Assembly (NCBI GenBank): GCA_009692685.1
Contig: SHYS01000003.1
Location: 124,001-188,000, forward strand
Direction of reading: 5' to 3'
DNA from: Dehalococcoidia bacterium
Lineage (GTDB): Bacteria; Chloroflexota; Dehalococcoidia; UBA2979
Length of the DNA stretch: 64,000 nt
Part shown: in pieces, positions 1 to 8,897 of the stretch
Layout: every line of letters starts with the position of its first letter
Numbering within the stretch: the stretch's first letter is position 1
Translations under genes and position numbers: made by a program
Notes under the pieces: model-generated
What the model was told of the DNA's origin: nothing
Databases searched by the model: none
The model's input: the letters and a program-made list of their open reading frames with translations, nothing else

Positions 1-2
1 AC

Positions 3-950
3 GCGCTGATGGATGCCTACGGCGAGCGAGGGCTGAAGATCTCGATCCCGTCGACGCGGGTCGACTCGTTCTCGGTGGAGGTGGCAAACGCCGTCTCGAG
101 GGGGAAGAAGCACACGCTCACCCTCGCTCCGGAAGCCGGCTCGCAGCGGCTGCGTAACACGATCAACAAGCTCGTCACGGAGCAGGACCTGCTTTCCGCG
201 GCGGAGAACGCCTTCGCCAACGGCTGGACGTCCGTGAAGATGTACTTCATGGTCGGGCAGCCCACGGAGACCGACTTCGATGTCGAGGAGATCGTGCGTA
301 TCGCCTCCGAGGTGAAGGCGATCGGACGACGTCACATCGCTGGTCGGGCGCGTGTGCGCGTCTCCACCTCGAACTTCATCCCGAAGGCGCACACGCCGTA
401 CCAGTGGCTTGGCCAGTGCGACGCCGCCACGCTGCGCCGTCGCCACCAGATCCTCCGCGAGGGCTGCAAGCGCGCCGGCATCCAGTTCACCTGGGAGGAC
501 CCGGAGAAGTCCCTGCTCGAAGCCGTGTTGTCGAGGGGTGATCGTCGCGTGGCGGACGTCATCGAAAGCGCCTGGCGTCGAGGCGCGAAGTTCGACGCGT
601 GGTCAGAGCACCACGACTGGTCGCTGTGGCAGGCGGCGTTCGAGGAGTACGGCATCGACCCGTGGGAGTACGCCTACCGCCAGCGCGAGCTGTGGGAGCC
701 GTTGCCGTGGGACCACGTCGATAGCGGCACGCAGAAGTCGTACATGCGCGGCGAGTGGCTGCGCACGCTCAACGAGGAAGTCACGCTCGACTGCAAGCGC
801 TTCCCCTGCAACGTCTGCGGTCACCAGGACATCAACGGTGAGTGCCGCCACAAGGTCATCGAACTGGTACAGGCGAAGCGCGGCGCCGCGGTGGCGGCAA
901 AGACCGAGGCGCGGATGGCGAAGCGCTGGGAGCCGATCACCCTGGTGTGA
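3..950 (+). CDS. B12-binding-type radical SAM protein, C-terminal part
   Basis: The reading frame is open to the left edge, so this is the 3' part of a longer gene; the ATG at 9 is probably internal. The visible part resembles the C-terminal half of the TIGR03960-type radical SAM proteins, in which the SAM barrel follows an N-terminal B12-binding domain. Family-like stretches are TLAPEAGSQRLRNTINK near residue 37 and MYFMVGQPTETD near residue 78. The CxxxCN motif of the radical SAM core must lie upstream of the window. The end carries a Cys cluster (KRFPCNVCGHQDINGEC) that could bind metal. In other bacteria the family often sits before a TIGR03936-type partner or ribosomal genes; here a repeat-bearing gap follows. 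The substrate is unknown. Confidence 0.8.
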   Translation, partial: ALMDAYGERGLKISIPSTRVDSFSVEVANAVSRGKKHTLTLAPEAGSQRLRNTINKLVTEQDLLSAAENAFANGWTSVKMYFMVGQPTETDFDVEEIVRIASEVKAIGRRHIAGRARVRVSTSNFIPKAHTPYQWLGQCDAATLRRRHQILREGCKRAGIQFTWEDPEKSLLEAVLSRGDRRVADVIESAWRRGAKFDAWSEHHDWSLWQAAFEEYGIDPWEYAYRQRELWEPLPWDHVDSGTQKSYMRGEWLRTLNEEVTLDCKRFPCNVCGHQDINGECRHKVIELVQAKRGAAVAAKTEARMAKRWEPITLV

Positions 951-1000
951 CTAGGCCGATCGGCAGCAGTCAGGAGTATCGAGGAACTTTTCCGTTATCC

Positions 1001-1108
1001 GTTCGTGGTGAGCCTGTCGAACCCCCAACATCGACCTCGATGGCACGCCCCACCCGCCTCGGGGCACGATCGGGGCAGGCGTCGTGGTTCGGCAGGCTCA
1101 CCACGAAC
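1001..1108. repeat. Inverted pair of GAGCCTGTCGAA-core repeats
   Basis: Positions 1001-1022 carry GTTCGTGGTGAGCCTGTCGA plus AC. Positions 1087-1108 carry the same 22-mer inverted with one mismatch. The pair flanks about 64 bases with no gene. Related copies lie at 35191, 42818, 45234 and 50069, always between genes, so this is a dispersed intergenic repeat. Translated, it gives the well-known spurious peptides of the VRGEPVEP and LSLSKG type. Confidence 0.8.
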
Positions 1109-1137
1109 GGAGACGGTGCGCCGTACACTCCACCTCT

Positions 1138-1386
1138 ATGACCGAGTTCTGCCCCCATGGCTGTTACTGGGACTGCGACCACCTCGAGGCGGCACGCGCC
1201 GTCGAGGATCCCTTGGAGGTGGTCGAACGCGCTCGGCTGCGCCCCGTCACCGAGCAGGATCGCCTCAAACCCCTCCAGTTTTGTGGCGACTGCGGCGGCT
1301 TGTTCCGCGCCGCCGCGAGACACGGCCGCGAGCACCCCCGAATGCGTCAGCTTGGCTGGCTGTCGCACTCCGACTCGCTGCGCTAA
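1138..1386 (+). CDS. Small Cys-containing hypothetical protein
   Basis: An 82-residue frame starts at ATG 1138, just after the repeat pair. The start MTEFCPHGCYWDCDHLE and the later FCGDCGG give five cysteines in two clusters, which suggests a small zinc-binding protein. The rest is rich in Arg, Glu and Leu. It overlaps the stop of the convergent hydrolase gene by four bases. There is no strong ribosome binding site and no family match that I recognise, so it may be non-coding; the clustered Cys pattern is the main support. Confidence 0.45.
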   Translation: MTEFCPHGCYWDCDHLEAARAVEDPLEVVERARLRPVTEQDRLKPLQFCGDCGGLFRAAARHGREHPRMRQLGWLSHSDSLR

Positions 1387-2207
1387 CCGAGGCCAGATCG
1401 CCCGGCCTCGACATCGGCGATGAAGCCAAGGACCGCGTGGTTCCACGCTTCGGCGCGCTCGAAGTACGAAGAGTGGCCGGCCCGTGGGATCACCTCGAAG
1501 CGCGAGCCCGGCGTGAGTTCGTGCGAGCGGCGGATCAGCTCCGGCGCCACCACGCGGTCCTTCTCGCCGATGACCCACTTGATGGGGATACCCGCCTCCG
1601 CCAGGCGCTCGGCGACGCCGCCTCCGCGGTAGTTCATGCGTCGAGGGAAGGGCGCGAGGAAGTCGCGCGGGCGCGGTGGGTTGATGCCGCGGAGCTGCCG
1701 GTACAGGAACGCTAGGTGCGTGGATTCCTCGTAGAAGTCGTCGGCGAGGGCGCGGCGCAGGAGCGATCCGGCGAAGAACCCCTCCTCTTCGAGTGCGGCC
1801 TTGCGGGTGCGCGCTGCTTCGTCGGTCACGCCGCCGTTGGTGCCCGAGTAGGTGATCGAGGCGACGCGCTCCGGCGCGCGCGTGAAGAGCCCGAAGGCCG
1901 TGCGCCCGCCCATCGAGTGCGCCACGAAGTGGACTCGCGGCACCTGCAGGTGGTCCAGCAGGGCGAGGGTGTCGGTGCCGAAGGCGATACGCCCCGGGCC
2001 ATCCTCGATGTCTGGCGAGCGGCCGAACGCGCGGTGGTCGAAGGCGATGGTGGTGTAGCGCTCGCGGAAGGCCGGGATCTGCTGCCACCAGACCAGCGCG
2101 TTGCCTCCCGCGCCGTGCGCGAGCAAGACCGCAGGTGCGGTACCCGGAGGCGGCCCGTGCACATCGAAGTAGAGGTTGCAGCCGTCATCCAGCGGCAGGT
2201 GTGGCAT
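1383..2207 (-). CDS. Alpha/beta-fold hydrolase
   Basis: A 274-residue alpha/beta hydrolase. The oxyanion-hole motif HGAGGNALVW lies near residue 26, the nucleophile elbow AHSMGGRTAF near residue 91 (Ser nucleophile) and a candidate catalytic His in RAGHSSYFE near residue 248. Length and motifs fit the esterase/epoxide hydrolase/meta-cleavage hydrolase group; the substrate cannot be told. The start at 2207 is chosen because AGGGGAGG stands just upstream; a longer frame to 2291 has no such site. It overlaps the end of the upstream TPR gene by 23 bases, so the two are probably co-translated. The stop is TAG. Confidence 0.88.
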   Translation of the reverse strand: MPHLPLDDGCNLYFDVHGPPPGTAPAVLLAHGAGGNALVWWQQIPAFRERYTTIAFDHRAFGRSPDIEDGPGRIAFGTDTLALLDHLQVPRVHFVAHSMGGRTAFGLFTRAPERVASITYSGTNGGVTDEAARTRKAALEEEGFFAGSLLRRALADDFYEESTHLAFLYRQLRGINPPRPRDFLAPFPRRMNYRGGGVAERLAEAGIPIKWVIGEKDRVVAPELIRRSHELTPGSRFEVIPRAGHSSYFERAEAWNHAVLGFIADVEAGRSGLG

Positions 2208-2712
2208 GTTGCCCTCCCCTGGGCCCCCCTCTGGTGATGGTGGCCACCTCATCCAGCGTCCACGGCACTCCGGTCTCTTTGGCGAGCACATCGAGGATGT
2301 CCTCGATGTCTCCCTTCAGGCCCTCCTCGGGGTTGATGGTGAGCGCGCGCAGCATCGAGACCCGCGCCGCCGCGTAGAGCTGGTCCGGGGTCAGGCTGAG
2401 CTTTGCCTCGCGGCGGCTGGTGCGCGGGTGCGCGAGGGCGTTCGCGGCGAATTCCTGGCACCACCCCAGCGTGTACCAGACCACCGGGTCGTCCGGGAGC
2501 AGCCGCGCCGCCTGCTCCAGCTCTGCGATGCCCTCATCGAAGGCACGCCGTCGAGTCACGAGCGTGTTGCCGATGTAGGCGTGGGCCTCGCCGAGCGTGG
2601 GATCGAGGCGGAGCGCGTCGCGAGCCGCCGCCAGCGCCTCATCGAGGTGCTCGGCGGCGTGCGCGGCCAGCGCATCGTGGAGCCGCGCGCGGGCGGCCTT
2701 GTTGTTGGTCAC
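2185..2712 (-). CDS. TPR-like hypothetical protein
   Basis: A protein of about 175 residues starting at GTG 2712 (or the adjacent GTG 2715). The N-terminal two thirds is helical, with TPR-like repeats: AEHLDEALAAARDALRLDP near residue 15 and a following repeat ending LLPDDPVVWYTLGWCQEF. The C-terminus contains a short segment resembling VLAKETGVPWTLDEV. The open frame runs further upstream through the antisense of the tRNA, which cannot be coding, so the later GTG is preferred. It probably acts as a scaffold; its partner is unknown. It is the first gene of a pair with the hydrolase. Confidence 0.6.
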   Translation of the reverse strand: MTNNKAARARLHDALAAHAAEHLDEALAAARDALRLDPTLGEAHAYIGNTLVTRRRAFDEGIAELEQAARLLPDDPVVWYTLGWCQEFAANALAHPRTSRREAKLSLTPDQLYAAARVSMLRALTINPEEGLKGDIEDILDVLAKETGVPWTLDEVATITRGGPRGGQHATPAAG

Positions 2713-2762
2713 CACTCGATGATAGGTGCGCGGTCGGGCGCTGCGGGTAGAATGAAGGGGAT

Positions 2763-2838
2763 GCGCCCGTAGCTCAGTGGATAGAGCACTAGACTTCGGA
2801 TCTAGCGGTCGACCGTTCGAATCGGTCCGGGCGTACCA
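2763..2838 (+). tRNA. tRNA-Arg (anticodon TCG)
   Basis: A complete cloverleaf. The acceptor stem GCGCCCG pairs with CGGGCGT (one G-T pair at the base), the D arm is GCTC/GAGC, the anticodon stem CTAGA/TCTAG encloses loop CTTCGGA with anticodon TCG, and the T stem GACCG/CGGTC encloses TTCGAAT. Discriminator A is followed by an encoded CCA (2836-2838). The DNA downstream is less GC-rich and holds a broken HEPN-like gene. tRNA 3' ends are common integration sites, but I see no second copy of the tRNA end that would mark an island. Confidence 0.97.
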
Positions 2839-2909
2839 TTCCCTCGAGGTTACAGAGAAGCCAGTGGTTCGAAAGGCGCGAAGTGATTGGCAATGGGTCG
2901 CGCCGAACG

Positions 2910-3470
2910 CTAATCGCTGTCTTGATGGACCCACTCGTCACGTTCTACCTTCACTGACCAGCTTCCATCGGGATTCTTAAGCCCCCAGCTGTAGTGAAAC
3001 CAGAAGGCATAGCGAGGGCCCTTCGCATCTACAGGTTGACGCTCCGAGTAGAACTCCAAGTGCGGTCGGGGCCCGACTGCCTGGAGCGTAATGAGTTCGT
3101 GCTCTGCGAGATTCGCAGCAGCGTGCAGTTCCGCCTAGTCCGAGTAATCCCCTGCAGTATGACTCAACTCGTTTCGCCGATCCCGGACTTCGTGCAGTGC
3201 GTCGGCGTTGGATAAGTCATCACGTAACAGTTCGATACGGGCGTGCAGGTCCTTCCGGGAGCGAGGCGGAAACGCTAGATCCCTTGCCTCTCGGGCTTTC
3301 TCGAGACCTTCGTCCAAGATCGCCACGAGTGACACGTACAGGTGTGTTGCCAAGAGACCGTCGAGGAAGGGGTTCCTCGGGCTGGGGCCTAGGGGCGTAG
3401 GACCCACCCCGTGATGCTGAGCCATCCCGAATTCTTGCCAGAACCGGTACCAAGTCGCCCGCACCGTCAT
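2910..3470 (-). pseudogene. HEPN-like protein gene interrupted by TAG
   Basis: Reading minus from ATG 3470 gives 111 residues ending ELSHTAGDYSD and a TAG at 3135-3137. The same frame then stays open for 74 more codons (AELHAAANLAEHELITL onward, rich in Trp and Tyr) to a TAG at 2910. The total of about 186 residues reads as one protein with a nonsense codon. The N-terminal part has a helix ending RRNELSH, which fits the RxxxxH motif of HEPN domains; HEPN proteins are often RNases in toxin or defence systems. Base composition is lower in GC and the CCTCGA hexamer is scarce, which suggests acquired DNA beside the tRNA. A sequencing error or readthrough cannot be excluded. Confidence 0.55.
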
Positions 3471-3558
3471 TCCTTGCGGTCCTCCCGCATCAACGGATGG
3501 AGGCTATGTCATGCTGTCTGGGTTCACCATCTCCTCCGATCCTAGCCACTGACCTGCC

Positions 3559-4653
3559 TCAGGCCACCGCCGTCCGCTGGCCGCTCGTCGAGGACGCCTC
3601 GATGGCGGCCAGCACGCGGTGCAGCGAAACTGCGGTGTTGAAGTCGGGCTCCACGCCCGCGCCGCCCTCGATCGAGGCGGCGAGACGCTGGAAGAGACGC
3701 GCGACGTTCGCCGTCGGACCGCGCTCCAGGTCTTCCGGCACCGGCTCGTGATCCTCGACGGGCAGCACCTCGAGGGTTCTTCCCGCGCCATGCCCGCCGC
3801 GCAGCACCAGCCCGCCGCGCTCCGCCGAGATCACCAGCGTCCCCGCCGTCCCGTAGAACTCGAAGGCGGCCCCGGCACCGAGGTACGGCACCGACGCCAC
3901 TGTGACCGCAGCCGTCGCACCACCTTCGAGGGTGCCGGCGACGATCACGTTGTCGGGCGACTTCGTCGTCATCGACTCGCCCGTCTCGGGGACGTGCCAC
4001 TGCGGGATCTGGGTACGGACCTGCGCGATCACCTCGGTAAGCGAACGGCCGAGGTCGTGGCGGAACGAGTCGAGGGCATGCCCCGCGGTGATGCTCAGCA
4101 GGTGCGCGCCCAGCGAGGGGTCCACCTGGTAGGTGCGGCGCAGCTCGCGTACCAGCCCGCCGCCGGTGATCGACGTCAGGCGAGTCGTCATCGGCTCGCC
4201 GATGTAGCCGTCCGCGATCAGGCGCCGCGCTTCCTGGTGGACCGGGTCGGCGCGGTTCTGCAGGCCCACCACGTGGCGCACCCCGCGCGCCTTCGCAAGC
4301 GCGGCCATCTCCTCGGCCTGCGCCAGCGTGGCAGCCAGCGGCCACTCACAGTAGACGTGTTTGCCCGCCTCCAGGGCGGCCATGACCATCTCGTGGTGGT
4401 ACGGCACACGCACGGCGATCGAGACGAGGTCGATGTCCGGGTGCGCGGAGAGCGCGCGGTAGTCATCGAAGGCGAGTCGCGCCCCGAAGCGGGCCGCGGA
4501 CTCGTCTGCCGTCTCACGATGCGCCGTCGCGACTGCCGTCAACTCAAAGGCCGACAGCCCGGTGATGACGCGTGCGTGTACGGTGCCGCCCCAGCCAGCG
4601 CTGACATTCGCGCCGATCAGGCCTACTCGTATCGGTGCCACGTCGTGCTCCAT
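3559..4653 (-). CDS. Gfo/Idh/MocA-family oxidoreductase
   Basis: A 364-residue NAD(P)-dependent oxidoreductase. The Rossmann start VGLIGANVSAGWGG (residues 9-22) has an unusual Ser-Ala-Gly-Trp stretch, also seen in Gal80-like members. The cofactor/active-site motif GKHVYCEWPLA lies near residue 93, in place of the common EKP-type motif. The C-terminal half is the alpha/beta dimerisation and substrate domain. Family members oxidise or reduce sugars, inositols or related polyols; the substrate here is not evident. The gene stands alone between the HEPN-like pseudogene and a small gene. Confidence 0.88.
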   Translation of the reverse strand: MEHDVAPIRVGLIGANVSAGWGGTVHARVITGLSAFELTAVATAHRETADESAARFGARLAFDDYRALSAHPDIDLVSIAVRVPYHHEMVMAALEAGKHVYCEWPLAATLAQAEEMAALAKARGVRHVVGLQNRADPVHQEARRLIADGYIGEPMTTRLTSITGGGLVRELRRTYQVDPSLGAHLLSITAGHALDSFRHDLGRSLTEVIAQVRTQIPQWHVPETGESMTTKSPDNVIVAGTLEGGATAAVTVASVPYLGAGAAFEFYGTAGTLVISAERGGLVLRGGHGAGRTLEVLPVEDHEPVPEDLERGPTANVARLFQRLAASIEGGAGVEPDFNTAVSLHRVLAAIEASSTSGQRTAVA

Positions 4654-4737
4654 CGCTCGTGCCGGCTGCTGCGCGTCAGACGCGGCCCATGATTGGTGCG
4701 AACGCTACACGCTCTCGAGCACCCAGCATGTCGAGTG

Positions 4738-4995
4738 TTAGTGCGACCCCACCTTTTTCCAGAAGAGCACCTGCTGACGCGCATCACCCCACGAGGAGCG
4801 GATGCGCATACCGGACTCCTTGGCAGCGTCTTGAAGCAGGCGCTTTACCGTCGTTGGTTTTTCACCTCGATCGAGCTCAACCTTGCCGGCATCTGCTGCC
4901 ACGAGCGCCTCGATGAAAGGACGGCGTGCCTCAAGAGCAGCGCGGCCACGACCGACGACGACATCGCTGGGGTTAAGTTTTGTGAATTTCGCCAT
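4738..4995 (-). CDS. Small basic hypothetical protein
   Basis: An 85-residue basic protein starting MAKFTKLNPSDVVVGRGRAA at ATG 4995, with GGAG upstream. The ORF could extend to 5031, but no ribosome site supports that. The sequence RGRAALEARRPFIEALVAADAG, then a KPTTVKRLLQDAAKE helix and RIRSSWGDARQQVLFWKKV, suggests a compact helical fold of nucleic-acid-binding type. I cannot assign a family. Local base composition is slightly lower in GC. The stop is TAA. Confidence 0.6.
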   Translation of the reverse strand: MAKFTKLNPSDVVVGRGRAALEARRPFIEALVAADAGKVELDRGEKPTTVKRLLQDAAKESGMRIRSSWGDARQQVLFWKKVGSH

Positions 4996-5271
4996 CTGTG
5001 ATGCTCCATTTAGCCCAGTACGACGCGCCACTGGGGAGTGCGTGATCGGCGCGCCAGTACGTTAATGTAGCTTGCGACTCAGGAGGCACGCAAACAGCAC
5101 CTCGGACGAGCGCCGATAAAAACGAACGTGTGGAATAGCGCGGATTTACGACAGCGAATTGCCAGAGCCGAACGCAAGTGCTGCTGGGAGACAGCGGGTC
5201 GGGATTCATCCGATACCACGCACCCGCGATCATTCGATGCTCATGGTAATCACTCGCCGCTGGTGGTCTTG

Positions 5272-6018
5272 ATGAACCATCCGACGCTTGCGCACCTCGT
5301 TGAGTCCGCGGTAGACCTGCATCCGCTCAGCGGTACGGCGGGGAAGGTGCTGGCGCTCTCCGAAGGGGGCCAGTTCTCTGCCCAACAACTCGCCGAGGCG
5401 ATCGTCGCAGAACCCGTACTGGCGACACGGATGCTGCGTATCGCGAACTCCGTGGCGTTCGGCGCGCCGAAGCGGATCGCCAGCGCCCGCGAGGCGATCG
5501 TGTTGATCGGTTTCCCCACGGTGCACGCCACCGTCATGGCGATCTGCTTCGTCGAGAACTGCCCGCACTCCCCACAGATCGACGGCACCAGCTTCTGGCG
5601 ACACTCGGTCAGCGTGGCCACGCTGGCCGAGGATCTGGCGAAGCGGGCTCAGGCCGGCGCGGATCACGCGTTCACGGCGGGCATCGTGCACAACATCGGT
5701 CGGCTGGCGTTCGCATAGTTTGAACCCCGCGGCTTCCGTGAGGCGGTGGCGTACGCTCGGGCCGGCGATATTCCCGTGCGCTGGGACTTCCCGCCCGCAC
5801 TCGTCGAGGCGATCTCACACACTGAGCCGGGCACCACGCTCGCGGAGGGCCCTGTTGCACGCGCCGCCCTGGAGGCGCGCACGATCGTGTCGATGCTCGG
5901 CGTCACGGATGGCGTCGACACCCCGGCGGGCCTGGTCGAAGCGCCCGAGCCACCGGCGAGCTGGCCGAACGTGACGCGTCGCGTCGAGTCCTTTCTCGAG
6001 CAGGTCGTTCCGGCCTAG
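5272..6018 (+). pseudogene. HDOD-domain gene with in-frame TAG and internal deletion
   Basis: From ATG 5272 the frame reads a HDOD domain (MNHPTLAHLVESAVDLHPL, then FSAQQLAEAIVAEPVLATRMLRIANS and AREAIVLIGF) to HNIGRLAFA, where a TAG stands at 5716-5718. The frame continues FEPRGFREAVAYARAG and DFPPALVEAI to a TAG at 6016. In intact relatives a Gln usually fills the TAG position. About 25 residues that normally separate the REAVAYAR helix from the FPPALVEAI helix are also missing. Two lesions make real decay likelier than a recoded stop. HDOD proteins act in signalling and are often tied to chemotaxis or cyclic-di-GMP output. Confidence 0.75.
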
Positions 6019-6470
6019 GAGCGCGGCAGTGGCCCTCGGGGCACGTCCTCGTCCGCGTTGACCATGTGGTGAGCTAGGGGCTCGAGGCGTTGCATCACCT
6101 CATCGATGAGTGCGGGCGTCGCCTGGACCTCCTCAAGGGCGGCGCGCATGTGTGTCAACCAGCGATCGGCTGCCTCGCGGCCGATCACGAACGGGAAGTG
6201 GCGTCGCCGCAGCATCGGTTGACCGTGCTCCAACGAGTAGCGGGGCGCCCCACCCAGCCACTGCTCCATGAAGAGCACCTGTTTCTCAATGCCCGGGGCA
6301 AGGTCTTCGGGAAAGAGCGGACGTAGCAGTTCATCCGCGGCCACTCGACGGTAGAACGCCTCGATGAGGCGCCGCACGATTGCGCGTCCACCCAGGCGAT
6401 CGAACGGCGTGGTGCGCGGTGTATTCGCGCTACGTTCCGGATCACGACGTGGGAGGTCGAACGGCATCAT
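6015..6470 (-). CDS. Group II-type truncated haemoglobin
   Basis: A 151-residue protein of the truncated haemoglobin superfamily. The motifs FDRLGGRAIVRRLIEAFYRRV (B/C helices with Tyr near residue 41) and LFPEDL come first, then the GGAPRYSLEHGQPMLRRRH segment, where the proximal His lies in LRRRHFPF near residue 90. These proteins bind O2 or NO in the cytoplasm and are often linked to stress or NO detoxification. The N-terminal 20 residues are extra. The stop is TAG and overlaps the convergent HDOD stop by four bases. A GAF gene lies 49 bases upstream. Confidence 0.9.
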   Translation of the reverse strand: MMPFDLPRRDPERSANTPRTTPFDRLGGRAIVRRLIEAFYRRVAADELLRPLFPEDLAPGIEKQVLFMEQWLGGAPRYSLEHGQPMLRRRHFPFVIGREAADRWLTHMRAALEEVQATPALIDEVMQRLEPLAHHMVNADEDVPRGPLPRS

Positions 6471-6519
6471 CGCGAACCACCCGTCACGCCACGCATCCCG
6501 TCGCGACGCCGTTCAACAC

Positions 6520-7035
6520 TCAGTACCAGCTCTGCTCGATCACCACTCCGGCGTGCCGGCCGAGGGTGAGCAGCAACTGCTCGTCGTCGTCATCGAACGG
6601 TTCGCCGTCCTCGCGGTCCGTGACATAGATCGAGCCGCGGACCTCACCACCGGCCCAGAGCGGAATGCCCATCAACTTGCGCATCTCCGGGTGTCGCGGC
6701 GGGAACCCGAAGGCGCGGCGGTGTGCCTCGACGTTCTCGTAGCGCACCGGTCGACCATCTTCGCGTAGCTGGCCGAGCGGCCCGTGTCCTTGTGGTGGTC
6801 CCTTCAGACCGCGCAACGCGGATTTGTCCAGCCCCGCGACGAAGAACCCCTGCGTGCGATCGCTGCGGTCGGTGACCGCGAGCGCGGCGTAGCGCGCGCC
6901 GGTGAGGGTGCGCGCGAGGTCCACCACCACCTGCAGATCGGCATCGGGCCCACGGCGAGCGGGCAGCGCGGCGATAGCGTCCGCGAGGGCGTGCAGGGCA
7001 CGGGCCTCGGCATCGGTGTCGGCTCGCGTGGTCAT
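6520..7035 (-). CDS. GAF-domain protein
   Basis: A 171-residue protein that is essentially one GAF domain. It begins with a helix (ARALHALADAIAALP), then LQVVVDLARTLTGARYAALAV, a loop GPLGQLREDGRPVRY, and the core strand IPLWAGGEVRGSIYVTDRE, closing with DEQLLLTLGRHAGVVIEQ. GAF domains bind small ligands or sense redox or light. No output domain is attached, so it probably acts with a separate partner. It starts at ATG 7035 and may form an operon with the truncated haemoglobin downstream; a GAF sensor beside a globin suggests gas or redox sensing, but that is inference. Confidence 0.85.
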   Translation of the reverse strand: MTTRADTDAEARALHALADAIAALPARRGPDADLQVVVDLARTLTGARYAALAVTDRSDRTQGFFVAGLDKSALRGLKGPPQGHGPLGQLREDGRPVRYENVEAHRRAFGFPPRHPEMRKLMGIPLWAGGEVRGSIYVTDREDGEPFDDDDEQLLLTLGRHAGVVIEQSWY

Positions 7036-7142
7036 ATTGCGGAGGCTAGGCGATCGGCCGGATGACCGCCACGCCGCAGATCAGGCGTCGAGGCTAGTGA
7101 GCCCGCCTCAGCCAGCTGTGCCTCGCTGTGACGACCATCCGC

Positions 7143-8199
7143 TCAGACCTCGGCTCTGACCGCCGTTGGGGCGTCAGGCCGCGTGACGAGCATGGCGCCA
7201 TCGGCGCCTGTGGCCACTGAGGGCTTTGAGAAGAACAGGAGCCCGGCCGCCGAGGTCGCCAGATCAACGATGGTGCCGGTCTCGGGAGGTTCGGCGTCCC
7301 ACTCCCAGCGCGCCAGGATCGGCGCGCGCCCACCGAGGGCGATCTCGAGCTGCCAGAGGGGGCCAAGCGGCCGGCTGCCGATCACCGGCCCGGAGACACC
7401 AATGCCCAGGCTGCGTCCCTGGGGAACGGCCAGGAGTGCGCCGGAATGCGCGAATACCTGCACGCGTCCGGAATGGTCACCCTCCAGCGGCTGATCGATG
7501 GCGCCGCTCCCTACCTCGTTGATTCGGTCGCCACCGACCGGCCCTTAGAGTATGGGGACGTAGCCGAGCAGCCGCGCCGCCTCGGCGGTCATTGGCCTCG
7601 TCGCCACATCGCGAACGGGACCGTGTTGAAGCAGGCGGCCATCCACCATGACTCCGATGTTGTTCGAGAGCGCCCGCGCGCTCGCTCGGCGCGAGGGCGA
7701 CAAGCGGTTCGTCGAGGAGGAGCACACGTGGCTCGAGGGCGATCGCCCGCCAAATCGCCACGGCGAGCTGCTCCACGGCAGAGAGGTCATCGATGCGCGA
7801 ATCGCGGTGCTGCGTCAGGCCGAGCGCGCGGGTCACCTCTGCCACGCGCAGCTCGCGCTCGGCGCTCGCCAAGCGGGCTACCCGCAGGCCGTAACGAATA
7901 TTCTCCGCGACGCTCCGGTCTCCGAAGAGCGCAGGATCCTGGAGCACGAGGCCCATTCCACGGCGGTGTGGTGCGAGCCCCGTGACGTCGCGGCGGAGGA
8001 TCTCGACGACCCCATGCCGCGCGCGGTCGAGTCCCGCAATGGCGCGGAGTAGCGCGCTCTTGCCGCTGCCGGGTCCGCCCAGAACGGCCGTCACGCTGCG
8101 CTGAGGTACCTCGAGGGCCACGCCATCGATGCCCGTCCGGCCCACCGCACGCGTCGTCAACCCGCGGACAGCGAGAGTCGTCGCGGCGGAAGCAGGCAG
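7143..8199 (-). pseudogene. Decayed ABC transporter ATPase
   Basis: Remains of an ABC ATPase of the molybdate/sulfate/iron type. Walker A (GGPGSGKSALL) is intact near 8070, the Q-loop region VLQDPALF follows, and Walker B LLLDEPLVAL is kept. The signature reads DDLSAVEQ, not LSGGQ. After ERAGALEQ the frame shifts near 7665 and about 40 residues including the H-loop are absent. MVDGRLLQHGPVRDV follows in the new frame, a TAA stops it at 7545-7547, and the same frame goes on into a C-terminal TOBE-like part (to 7143). It directly follows remnants of its permease. Several independent lesions show true decay. Confidence 0.8.
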
Positions 8200-8219
8200 T
8201 TCCTTCGTCGGGGGCACGG

Positions 8220-8897
8220 GAGAAGGCCCAAGCCCAGTCCGAACGCCGACCCACCCACGGAGAAAGCAGTCAGCAGGAAGACGAGCGCCAGCCAGAGGCC
8301 AACCGAGCGGAGCGTCAGCGCAAGCTCGAGCGTGAGGAACCGTCGCACTCGCCCGGCGCCGAGCAAGCGGGCTGTGTCGGTGGTGGCCGGGGTGACCGGA
8401 GATCCCGACACGCCGATCGCCATCGTCACAATAGAGGTGGCGAGCGGTAGATGCGCGAGCACGAAGACTACCGAGGTGCGCGCGAGCGATGCATCCGGCC
8501 CGCCGGCGCCGACGAATCCGTCGAGTGCACACCAGGTGTCGAGGGCGACCGCGATCGCAAGCGGCGGGATGGCGAGCGGGACCAGCGCGAGGACGTTGAG
8601 CACGGTTCCAAGCCAGCCTCGATGGAGCCGCGCGAGCATCAGGCCCAGCGGTAGGCCGAGTGACGCACCCAGGGCAACCGCCACCCCGGCAATTCCGAGG
8701 GCAACCGGAACCTCGGCGCCGCGTGCGCCGGCCTAGGCGGCCAGCCGGAGCTTCGCCTCGCCCTCTTCCATCAGCGCGGGCTCGAGGAGGGCGACCACGA
8801 TCACCACCGCCGCGCCGATGCCGGCGAGCACGAGTGGGGACGCGGACCATGACCAGCGACGGGCGACGTGCCGCGGCGGAGCTGAGGGGAGGAGCAT
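8220..8897 (-). pseudogene. Decayed ABC transporter permease
   Basis: From ATG 8897 (AGGAG-like site upstream) the frame gives a first membrane helix, LVLAGIGAAVVIVVALLEPAL, to a TAG at 8733-8735. The same frame continues into typical permease helices (VALGASLGLPLGLMLARL and LNVLALVPLAIPPLAIAVAL) and the cytoplasmic loop TARLLGAGRVRRFLTLELAL, an EAA-like coupling region. It fades out after VFLLTAFSVGG, close to the ATPase start, so the last helix is missing. With the ATPase this was a molybdate/sulfate-type importer. No binding protein lies nearby. Confidence 0.75.

Noticed and set aside
970..2088. A minus-strand frame over the repeat pair and hydrolase
   Set aside because: It is another frame of the hydrolase extended through the repeat pair, giving the false VRGEPVEP-type peptide.
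2763..2934. N-terminal extension of the TPR gene through the tRNA
   Set aside because: It would be encoded by the antisense of tRNA-Arg; the GTG at 2712 gives a sound start.
2839..3560. An integrated island at tRNA-Arg
   Set aside because: No integrase and no second copy of the tRNA end is visible within the window.
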